A stretch of DNA of 64,000 bases from Tetrahymena thermophila SB210 (Eukaryota; Ciliophora; Oligohymenophorea; Hymenostomatida; Tetrahymenidae). Shown here piece by piece: positions 1 through 9,040 of this stretch. Where the stretch lies: NCBI RefSeq assembly GCF_000189635.1, contig NW_002476157.1:124001-188000 (forward strand), in the 5' to 3' direction. Within the stretch, counting starts at the first letter, position 1. Each line of letters begins with the position of its first letter. Made by a program: the position numbers and the translations under genes. The notes beneath the pieces are model-generated. The model saw nothing but the letters and a program-made list of their open reading frames with translations, was not told the DNA's origin and did not search any database.

Positions 1-962
1 TACAGTTCAAAAATTTAGAAGGTATCCACTTACAAAAAGAGCTTTTTTAAAACTTATACTTAATAAAACAAATATCTAAATTTAATACCGTTGAATTTGC
101 AGTGTCTCAGTAAATAAATTACTACTCAATTAATAATTAAAACTAATTTTTTATTTATTTATAGAGCGTTTTTACCAATGAACTTTTATAAAATATTGGA
201 TGTATGGAGAGATCTAAGAGTCTTAGTTATAAGTTGTGAGAAGAGTAAGATAACAATAGATAACCTTAAAAAAATAATGTAAATAAAGTTATTTAATCCT
301 CAAAGAGAATTAACAAAAATGATTTAACCTATCTTGGGAGAAAATATTTCAGAAAACTATTAAAAAATAATAATATGTGATTTTCCTTTTAATTAAGATG
401 AGCTTGGGGGATTAGAAAATATAAAAAATATAATAAAGTTAAAAATCGATTTAGACGTAGATTTTAAAATTCAACCTTATTCTCCCATCGAACTCTTTAA
501 ATACTTATCAACTTAAAAAAATATGAACTCTCTTTATTTTAGAGTAAGTTTTTAAAGCATTTTATTTTTATTTAATTAAAATAAATTCTTAAAATATCTT
601 AGTGTTTACCTTATCCTCCAACTTAAAGACTCAGCCAATAAGACTTTGGAAACATTTGCACATAGATTATTAAAATTAAAAGTTTAACTAATTTATATTT
701 AGATATGAATTTTAACAACATCTAAATAGAAAGAATTAATAGATTAGAATTTAAAATTAATTAAAAATAAGTTTATGTAAAATTTTTAAAATTACTCAAA
801 GAAAAATTCCCAAAATTGCATTAAACTAGATGGGAAGTAAAATTCGAGCTTATAAACATGTTTCTTACTGAAAAAATGAGAGAATTGAAAACTACTTTGC
901 CTGTTTCTGATAAAAACAGTAGAAAAAACCCTATTTATTCAGAATATTTCTGTAAATTTTGA
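1..962 (+). CDS. 3' part of an LRR-like ciliate protein (5' end outside window)
   Basis: Three exons are visible: up to 109, 165-543 and 603-962. They are joined across GT...AG introns 110-164 and 544-602, and the frame closes at a TGA ending at 962. About 281 residues are seen. There is no catalytic motif. The product has repeated leucine-spaced stretches such as IIKIKSLTNLYLDMNF and is rich in Lys, Ile, Asn and Gln, which resembles the many degenerate leucine-rich-repeat proteins of ciliates. The start lies left of the window. The function is unknown; a role in protein-protein interaction is only an inference from the LRR-like spacing. Confidence 0.6.
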
Positions 963-1416
963 CTTTTAAAAAATAAACATATAGTATATTTATAAGTTTT
1001 CAAATTAATTAAATTATTGTATATTTATAAGCCACTATTTTATTTTATATTTGCATTTAAATTAATAAAATTATTTAAAAATTTTTTAATTTAATGTAAT
1101 TAATTAATCATATCATATTTTTAATTTTTTAATATTGATAAATTTTAACATGTATATTTAAACTGAACAACTTTCTTTTTAATTTGAATTTTTGTATATA
1201 ATTAAATCAAAATACAATAAGTTATAATTATAAGTAATAACATAATTTAATAAAATTAATATAAATTTAAAGATTGTAAAATATTTTTGATTATTAAGAG
1301 ATTTATAAATGAATTTCATTTTTAAATTTATATTTAGATACTATATTTATCAAAAATTTTATTTGTAATTTTTATCTAAGTAAATTTATTTTCTAAATAT
1401 CTCTTCTATCAATCAA
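963..1416. other. intergenic spacer
   Basis: Very AT-rich, with no coding signal in either strand under the ciliate code. It separates two convergent genes and should hold both 3' UTRs. Confidence 0.6.
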
Positions 1417-4118
1417 TCAGTACTCATTACCAGAGCTTTAAGCTTCATAGTCATTCACTTTTTATTAAACTATTTTGTCTTGCAAACAATTAATAGTCTC
1501 TACTAATTTCATATAGTCTTTATCATTCTATTCTTGAAGGTAATCTAAATCTCTAATCATGTTATTGTTTAGCTTAAGCATATTCACAAGATTAATATTT
1601 CTTTAATATATTATTATAAAGAATCAATATTATTTTTAAATATAAAAATATAAAAAATTATGAGAAAAATAAAAAAGATTTACTTATTGTTTTAAGGCTA
1701 TTTTGAGTTTTATTATAAAATTGAAGTTCTCATTTAACCAAAATTAGTTGGAGCTTTGATAATATTTGATTTTCTTAAAAATGAATTGTAATTATAATTT
1801 TATTTCTTTTAACTAACTTCCTGAATACTTAGCTGTGATTCACTACTGCAAACACTACTGTTTGATTAATCCTCTTCATCTAAACTTAATTCTATAAGTT
1901 TTTTAGATAATCCTGCTTAATTAGTTTATTATTTTAAGTATTATCTGCATGATTTATGAGTGCAGCCTATTCCATTACACTTTTGTTCTGAAAGCTTTTT
2001 TGATGCTATTTACTGTACTCCTAAGTTGTTTTTATTGATTTCAGAATTATTCTGCATAGTTCTTTGAAGTTATTTAGAGTACTTTTCTTAGAATTACTTG
2101 CTTTATTCAGACATGTACACTTTATTAATTAAATTTAATTCATCTTTTCTACTTAGCAAAAAGGGTTTTTTCTCATCCAAAAAGAAACCTCTTTTCTTTT
2201 TGATTGCAGCTATTTTACTAATTAGAAGTTTATCTTTAATCAATTTACAGTTTCCTAAAAACTTTAAAAAAAATAAGTTAAGTTCAAATAAAAGTTAAAT
2301 AATTTGATATAATCATGAGTACATTAATATTCATTACACAAATTTAACATCTACTAAAACAAATAAATATTTATCAATTTTCATAAATTATTTTGTTTAA
2401 TTTTATTTCTTTATTTATTAAATTAAAATTTTTTTATTTTTTTGGGTCTTTAAAGGTAAAATTATAAATTAATATAAAATAAATTTGATACCTTATTGAT
2501 GTTTTTATCTGACCATAGGTCTATTACACCCATAGTACCTTTAGGATCTCCATCAGCTAAATCTTCTAAGACAGGACGAATTTAAGCATTATCCTATTTT
2601 TCATATGACTTAAATGCAAACTTAGAAAAAGTTTTTCTTTTGTTTTTTAACTCATTGAATATTTAATCATATTATTCGATTCTTTTCTTTTTTTGTTAAA
2701 TCAGTTCTTCATTTTTTTTATTTAATTATTCTGGGAAGCGAGCTTTAGTTGTCAAATTGGGGAAAAAATCTTTCATAATTTGTTCTGAACTTCTAATTTC
2801 TTTTGGAGGATCATTTGTAGCAGTTGCAGGTACATTTAAATAGGATTTTCTTGTCTCGAATATTTGAGATGACTAAGATGCTATTATTTTAGGGGCATGA
2901 CTTAGTAATGTAATCTGATGAACAATAGGAGCCTTTTATTCTTACTTTTAATTTAAATTACTATTTTCTAAGTACTTTGAAGCAGGAGGTATTGATTACT
3001 GTTTTTAAGGAGATAAACTAATACCCTAATTAGAAGTATCTGCTAAATTAGAATTTTCTTAGCTTTTATATATTCCATGAATTTGATCCCCTAACACAAT
3101 CGATTTCTTTCTAGCAAATTGCATAAATTCTGAAGAGCTAAATCTGTCATTTGCAGTTGAAAACGTTTATTTTTCTTCGTTTTGTCTATTTCCTCTTGGA
3201 GTTGATTACTTTTTTAGAGCAAAATGAGATTTTCTTGATATATCCTTAACTAAGTATTACTTTTCTTATGAATTTTATCCTTTTATTTATGAACGGGTGT
3301 TCTTAATATAAAAAAATAAAGAGATTAATTTCGCATTTAACATGAAAAACCAGTAATTTATAAGCATTTTTAGCTATTAAACTAAATAAATCAAATACAA
3401 TAAGTCTTAATAGTTTTCAATTATAAATCAATAATTTTACTTTAGAATCTTCAAAAACACCTTGTAATTGACTCTCTATTAGCGATTACCTTCTGGATAG
3501 TGTGTCATTTTACTAATTAATAAAATTGCTAACATGGGTTTCTTTTTATTTCATAGGGAGAGTTTCAGATGAAAAATAAACCTGGCTTTGTTATGATCCA
3601 TTACTTGTATATGTAGTGAAAGGTGTTATTTTTTCTTTTGATTGATTTAAAAATTTTTTTGAGAATTTTGAGTCACTCGAAGCTGGTGTATATTAAGTTT
3701 TATTGAATGAGTCTTTTTGCTTTCGTGAAAACAATCCGCTTGAATTAGGTGTAATCGTGTTAGGTCTAGATTATCTATTTATGTTATCTTAATTTAAAAG
3801 ATTAAGTTAAAATGTAATATTTAAAAAATAATAAAACCTTATTATTATTATTATTGTTGTTGCAAGCTTGGATTTTAAAATATTTTTGAAATAAAGGATT
3901 TATGATCTTATTATTTTGGTCGGGTATTAGATTTTACTGATTGAGTTATTCTATCTGGTATTGCTAGAGTTTATAAAGACACTTGGTTACTTTGTGAAAT
4001 ATTCTTATTGATCATGCGATTTTATTTTGCTCTAAATTTTTAAAAAAATATGTATCTTATAAATGGATCTAATTAATAATATGAACAAAGTTCTATACAT
4101 CATTTCTCGAGATTTCAT
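1417..4118 (-). CDS. Gln/Ser/Asn-rich unknown protein, five exons
   Basis: Exons on the minus strand are 4118-3838, 3774-3441, 3301-2492, 2261-1684 and 1600-1417. The introns 3775-3837, 3302-3440, 2262-2491 and 1601-1683 all have GT...AG ends. The sum is 2,187 nt, giving 728 residues and a TGA stop. An in-frame ATG at 4136 is an alternative start that adds six residues. The product is low in complexity, basic and Gln/Ser/Lys-rich. A helical, probably coiled-coil stretch lies near residues 340-400, and another at the C-terminus around residues 690-715. No enzyme family is recognisable. It could be a cytoskeletal or cortical scaffold, but this is a guess from composition only. Confidence 0.75.
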
Positions 4119-4136
4119 CTATGAAAAACCTAACAT

Positions 4137-5410
4137 TTATGGTAGTTTTTTTGAAGAGCAACAAAACGTATTTTCAAAATTTTAATAGCTTCAAATGTAT
4201 TTCTTTGTTTTAATTTAATATATAATATATATCAAAATATCTATTCCGCGAAAATCAATGTTAACCAATCTCTTAAGCATTCAATTAATCAATCAATCAA
4301 AAATTATATATATAAATCATAATTTTTTTCAAGATGAAAAAATATTAATTAATACATTTCTGAAGTCAAAATTTACTTTTTAAATTATATAAACTTAATT
4401 TCCTTTATCAAATTTGTAATTTTTTAAATTTATAAAATAGATAATATAAACTTTATTAATCTAAATAGCTATATAAAAATGGTATTACGAATTTATATGT
4501 CAAACGAAATATTAAAAAGCCTAATAATACATAAAATCTTTCATTAAAATAAATATTTGCTAAAATTTTTTGTATTCTTATGTGAAAGTATTTATAGTTG
4601 CTTTCAAATTAATATAAAAGTAATTTTTTTAATTAATTTTTGGAACATTTCTTTATTAAAATTTTATTTAGGTTAGCTGTAGTTAACAACTTTAAAAGTA
4701 TTTATAGGTTAAGGAATTTTATGAATTTATTTATTTATTTTCAGTTAATTTTTCATTTAAATTTAATTTAAAATGTTTTGTGTTTTACATTTTTTTTTAA
4801 ATACTAAAAGTTAAAAATTTTATTTAAAAAATTATAAAAATAAATAGTCAAAACTAATTTTACTTTTTATTATTGTTAGAAAATATTTTATGTTATTAAT
4901 TTACTTCAGGATAATAAAAAAGTTTACTTTAAATTAAAATATGTTATTAATTTACTTCAGGATAATAATAAAGTTTACTTTATATTAAAAAAATAAATAT
5001 TTAAAATTGGATTTCGAAGCTCATAAAAAATTATGGAAATTACATAAATAATTTATAAAAATAAAATGAATGTAAAATATTGATTACATTAATTTTTTAT
5101 GATTTAAATATCAATAAAATTTTATGAAGATATCATTGCTTTTTTTAGGTGTTATTATAGATGGATTATATCAAATACTTATTATCCATTAAATAAAACA
5201 AAAAATGCAAATGTTTTTACACTCACTTTTAATCACCCATACATACATATTAAAAATCTTGATTATAGTATATTCAAAGATATAATCTTTGTGATTTAAT
5301 TAAATTAATAATATTTAATTTCACAAAAAAAAAAAGGCAAACATTTTCTGACTATTGATTGATTTGCTTATTTATTATAATTTATTAGATAATTAATACA
5401 ACTAAAATTA
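4137..5410. other. intergenic region between divergent genes
   Basis: About 1.3 kb of very AT-rich sequence lying between the 5' ends of two divergently transcribed genes, so it should contain both promoters. A 51-bp direct repeat is present at 4890-4990. Nothing else with coding character was seen. Confidence 0.6.
4890..4990. repeat. two tandem copies of a 51-bp direct repeat
   Basis: Copy one begins at 4890 and copy two at 4941. Both start ATGTTATTAATTTACTTCAG and stay nearly identical for about 50 bp. This is a simple local duplication with no flanking mobile-element signature. Confidence 0.85.
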
Positions 5411-6646
5411 ATGAAATAAAATTTATAGCAAGGCAGATCTTAAACAAGAACTCCTATTAGAGCTAAAAAACTCGATAATAACTACCACAATTAATCAATA
5501 TAGAGTACAGCAATATCTAGTTAGCTTAATAACTCTTCAATAGAGTTATCTATATTCAACTCAAAGGATTATAAATTTTAAAATTAATCAACTGATAGCA
5601 TCATTTTTGATAATAATATCAATTTTCAGTAAAACTTTATAGAATGCTCAAAGTTTGAGACTAGCTCATAAATTTTAATAGATAAGTATTCAGGAAGTGA
5701 GTAATAATATCCTCGTATTTAGCAATAGAAATAGCATAAAGCACACTCCTCTGCTGATAATAGATACATTTCTAACTCGAATTAGATATAAAATACGGAT
5801 TTTATATAAAGACCAAAAAGAAGACTTTCTCCTAAATAAAAAGAAGTCAACAAAATTATTAGTAGAATTTATGAAGAGAGACTTTTTCCTATATTGATTA
5901 AGGAGTGTTCAAATGCTGGGATATTAACCAAAGAATAAGTTAAAGATTATGACATAAAATAGCACTTCAAAAACTAAAAAGCAGAAGAATTCATGCTAGG
6001 AAACAAACCACTTTTGAATAAACTTAATCTAAATAGTAGCTATAACACAATTGGAAATTATACAGGAAATAACAAATACTTAAAAGTAGATTTAGATTAT
6101 GAAAAATTAAAAATAGATCCAGAAAAAACTAAAATTACAAAAAAACAATAAAGAATTAAGAATTTTTTCGAAGGCATTAATCCTGCTTAAATTAAAATGA
6201 AAGTATTACCTCCATTGAGGCCTGTTTAATTAGCTATTGAGGAAGTTGAAGAGACTAGAAAAAAGAAGTAAAAAAGCAGTTCTACTCATCTTGATAATAT
6301 ATAAATATAGAGAAGCTCTGTTATTTAATTACCAAGCTACATTATTTCAAAGAAATAAAAAATAAAAAGAGATTAATCTTTGACATTAAATAATAGCGTT
6401 TGCTCTATTAATGTAAATAAAGACATAGATTCTTAAGAAGTAAAAGATATTTAATAGTATGATAATAAAAAACAATTTTAGTTGGAACTTGATTCTATAT
6501 TTAATTCAAGTTAAGTACAGCATTCATCAGTTTATGAAGTTGATGTAGACAAGTATAAAAAAAGAATAACACCAACACCTATCAAAAAAAACTTTATGCC
6601 TACACATTACAAAGATCGCATAGTTGCTTTGAATATAAAATTTTGA
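5411..6646 (+). CDS. intronless Gln/Lys-rich unknown protein, 411 aa
   Basis: A single ATG...TGA frame of 412 codons with many in-frame TAA/TAG codons. The N-terminal third is Gln/Asn/Ser-rich and probably disordered. The middle (residues about 135-235) is more ordered, with NKIISRIYEERLFPILIKEC followed by a Lys/Asp-rich helix. The C-terminal part is basic, with several Lys/Arg clusters. No known domain is recognised. The conserved-looking middle block suggests a genuine protein rather than chance open frame. Function is unknown. Confidence 0.7.
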
Positions 6647-7170
6647 TGCCTTTTATCTATAACTCACTCAGAAACTAACTCACTCACTCACTAATTCTTA
6701 ATATATTAATTAATAAAATTATTTCAACTTATTAAATCCAAAAATTATACTCAACTCTTATTTTTTCATTTCTTTTAGCTATATATCTTTCTTTATATAA
6801 TAAATGATTTATCAAATTATTATTGCTTACTTTTCTAAAATATTTATTCAATATGTATTTTTTAAATTATTTGAAGTCATAGATGCACTATCTAGTTTTA
6901 ATATTAGTTCAATACGCTAAACTTAAGTTTTTCCCTATTGAAAATCAAAAATTATCAAACTTAATAGGTATGCAATATTTTTATCAATATAAAATTTATA
7001 GAGATTATATAAAAAAATAATGATTTTTATAAACTAAAATATAATTCAAATTAATTAATAATAAGAAAATTTAATGAATTATACGAAAAATAGAATCTTT
7101 TTTTTAAGAAATTTAATTTATAATTATTTGCTTCATCTTATTAGGCTGATTTGTGAGAAACTTCCATCGA
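6647..7170. other. intergenic spacer before the tRNA array
   Basis: AT-rich with CA/CT-rich simple stretches near 6660-6690 (ACTCACT repeats). No gene seen. Confidence 0.5.
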
Positions 7171-7240
7171 GCTGCGTTGGTCTAGTGGCAGGATTATTGC
7201 CTTCCAAGCAATCGGCTCGGGTTCGATTCCCGGACGCAGC
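7171..7240 (+). tRNA. tRNA-Gly (anticodon UCC)
   Basis: A 70-nt cloverleaf. The acceptor stem is GCTGCGT/ACGCAGC, the D arm contains GGTCTAGTGGCAGGA, and the anticodon stem ATTGC/GCAAT encloses the loop CTTCCAA, giving anticodon UCC. The T arm is CGGGTTCGATTCCCG. CCA is not encoded. A T-run directly downstream (ATTTTTTG) fits a Pol III terminator. The internal A and B boxes are intact. This is the only copy on the plus strand and lies head to head in an inverted pair with the next copy. Confidence 0.97.
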
Positions 7241-7301
7241 ATTTTTTGAATTTATTATAATAATTTTTAAGCAAAATATTTTGACTGTAAAAAAAAAAAA
7301 T

Positions 7302-7371
7302 GCTGCGTCCGGGAATCGAACCCGAGCCGATTGCTTGGAAGGCAATAATCCTGCCACTAGACCAACGCAGC
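7302..7371 (-). tRNA. tRNA-Gly (UCC), copy 2
   Basis: Identical in sequence to the plus-strand copy at 7171-7240 but on the opposite strand, 61 nt away. An unusually long A-run on the plus strand just left of it forms the T-run terminator. Confidence 0.97.
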
Positions 7372-7455
7372 TCGATGCATGTTTTTGACTAAAATATATA
7401 ATAAGATGAAGGAGAAAATTTTCTATTAAATTAATTTTTATGCAAATTTAAAAAT

Positions 7456-7517
7456 GCTGCGTCTGCCCTAACCAAATTTGTTTAGAAGACAATAATCCTT
7501 CCACTAGACCAACATAG
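7456..7517 (-). pseudogene. decayed tRNA-Gly copy
   Basis: It sits exactly on the array period (154 nt after copy 2, 159 nt before the next). It keeps parts of both ends and of the D arm (CACTAGACCAAC on the plus strand). The T arm and anticodon arm are scrambled, so the B box TTCGATTC is lost and the anticodon stem no longer pairs. It cannot fold as a normal tRNA. The upstream element shared by the other copies is still present at about 7545-7565. Confidence 0.88.
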
Positions 7518-7614
7518 ATTGGTACTTGCTTTATAAATTATATGTAAAACTTTAAGCAGAAATTTATAAAGCTTTTAATTATTTGATGATAGCTTAAAAA
7601 TATTATTAAAAAAT

Positions 7615-7684
7615 GCTGCGTCCGGGAATCGAACCCGAGCCGATTGCTTGGAAGGCAATAATCCTGCCACTAGACCAACGCAGC
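7615..7684 (-). tRNA. tRNA-Gly (UCC), copy 3
   Basis: Identical mature sequence to the other intact copies. T-run downstream, and the conserved upstream element at about 7713-7730. Confidence 0.97.
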
Positions 7685-7775
7685 TAGATACTTGTTTATA
7701 CAAATAAAATTAATAACTTTAAGCAAAAATTTATTAGATTTTAATAAATGAAAGTAAATTGATTATTAAAAAAAT

Positions 7776-7845
7776 GCTGCGTCCGGGAATCGAACCCGAG
7801 CCGATTGCTTGGAAGGCAATAATCCTGCCACTAGACCAACGCAGC
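7776..7845 (-). tRNA. tRNA-Gly (UCC), copy 4
   Basis: Identical mature sequence to the other intact copies. T-run downstream, and the conserved upstream element at about 7871-7893. Confidence 0.97.
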
Positions 7846-7932
7846 TTGGTACTTATTTTATTAATTAAATGTAAAAATTTTAAGCAGAAATTTATGAATT
7901 GTTTAAAGCTCACTAAATAATTCTTAAAAAAT

Positions 7933-8002
7933 GCTGCGTCCGGGAATCGAACCCGAGCCGATTGCTTGGAAGGCAATAATCCTGCCACTAGACCAACGCA
8001 GC
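7933..8002 (-). tRNA. tRNA-Gly (UCC), copy 5
   Basis: Identical mature sequence to the other intact copies. T-run downstream, and the conserved upstream element at about 8031-8050. Confidence 0.97.
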
Positions 8003-8096
8003 TAGATATTAATTTTTCAAAGAAAATTAGATAACTTTAATCAGAAATAAGTAAAAAATCAGAAAATCTAAAAATATATTTTCTTTTTAAAAAAAT

Positions 8097-8166
8097 GCTG
8101 CGTCCGGGAATCGAACCCGAGCCGATTGCTTGGAAGGCAATAATCCTGCCACTAGACCAACGCAGC
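8097..8166 (-). tRNA. tRNA-Gly (UCC), copy 6
   Basis: Identical mature sequence to the other intact copies. T-run downstream, and the conserved upstream element at about 8194-8213. Confidence 0.97.
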
Positions 8167-8255
8167 TTGTTATTTGTTTAAAGAAAAAAAATTAATAATT
8201 TTAAGGAGAAATTAAGAGAATTTAAAACAGTTTTAACTAAAATTATTTAAAAAAT

Positions 8256-8325
8256 GCTGCGTCCGGGAATCGAACCCGAGCCGATTGCTTGGAAGGCAAT
8301 AATCCTGCCACTAGACCAACGCAGC
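8256..8325 (-). tRNA. tRNA-Gly (UCC), copy 7
   Basis: Identical mature sequence to the other intact copies. It is the outermost copy, and the upstream element is weak or missing on its 5' side (8326-8390), so its expression may differ. Confidence 0.96.
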
Positions 8326-9040
8326 TAGATGAAATTATTGGTCTAATTTTTATTTTAAAATAAAAAATAATCTTTAATAAATTCAAGAAATTAAAAAAAA
8401 TTAGCATTTTGAGTTGACAAATTTATTCAGTGTGTAAACTGGAGTAATTTTTTTTTGAAAGAAATATTTATGAATAAAATTTGTTTTAATATTAAAGTTA
8501 ATTATTATTACTTTTTGAATAGTAAGTTAATTGATGACAAGTGAATAATATTATAAATAGATAGATTTACTAAATTAAATATAAATTAAAAAAATTTTTT
8601 TTATTTTTAAAACATTATTTAGATATTTTATTAAATAAAAATAGTTTTCTGATAAGTTATATTTAATAAAATTTATTTTAATTAGTTAAAGAAGAAAAAA
8701 AACAAATAATAAATTGTGTTTATTTATTATATTATTAATTTAAATTTAAACTAAATTAAATTTTTGATGAGAGATATTTTTTGTTTTAGATTTTGAAAAC
8801 ATGTAAAATAAAATTCCTATAAAAATGAGCATAATAATCTAATAATAATTTTAAATTAAATTAATTAGTTTTATTTGTTACTTAAATCTATTTAAATCTA
8901 TACAAGATATTTTATAAAAAATCTTTAAAATCAAATAATAAGTTGTCATGAAAAAGCTTTTAAGATTGATTAGACTTACTAGGGGTAATTTGAATTTCAT
9001 AATATATATTCTTTATTTATTAAATTCTTTACAGTCATAG
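8326..9040. other. intergenic spacer
   Basis: AT-rich, with no coding signal. It lies between the tRNA array and the 3' end of the first channel gene. Confidence 0.5.

Larger units (their letters stand above)
7302..8325 (-). repeat. tandem array of tRNA-Gly units, period about 154-164 bp
   Basis: Seven units (six intact, one decayed) begin at 7302, 7456, 7615, 7776, 7933, 8097 and 8256. The 70-nt genes are identical while the 80-95-nt spacers have diverged, apart from an element 30-45 nt upstream of most genes. Identity of genes with divergent spacers points to strong selection or to gene conversion restricted to the gene. Confidence 0.9.

Noticed and set aside
2098..2298. Short plus-strand frame under the standard code
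   Set aside because: It is antisense to exon 4 of the minus-strand gene 1417-4118, whose exons chain correctly under the ciliate code.
7074..7988. Open frames repeating MAGLLPSKQSARVRFPDAAF over the tRNA array
   Set aside because: These are translations of the tRNA-Gly sequence itself, copied with the array. They are not protein genes.
7302..8325. Regularly spaced 70-bp repeats that look like a CRISPR array
   Set aside because: The repeat folds as a tRNA-Gly, the spacers are too long and share an upstream element, and the genome is a ciliate.
7171..8325. Possible suppressor tRNAs that read UAA/UAG
   Set aside because: The anticodon is UCC (Gly) in every intact copy.
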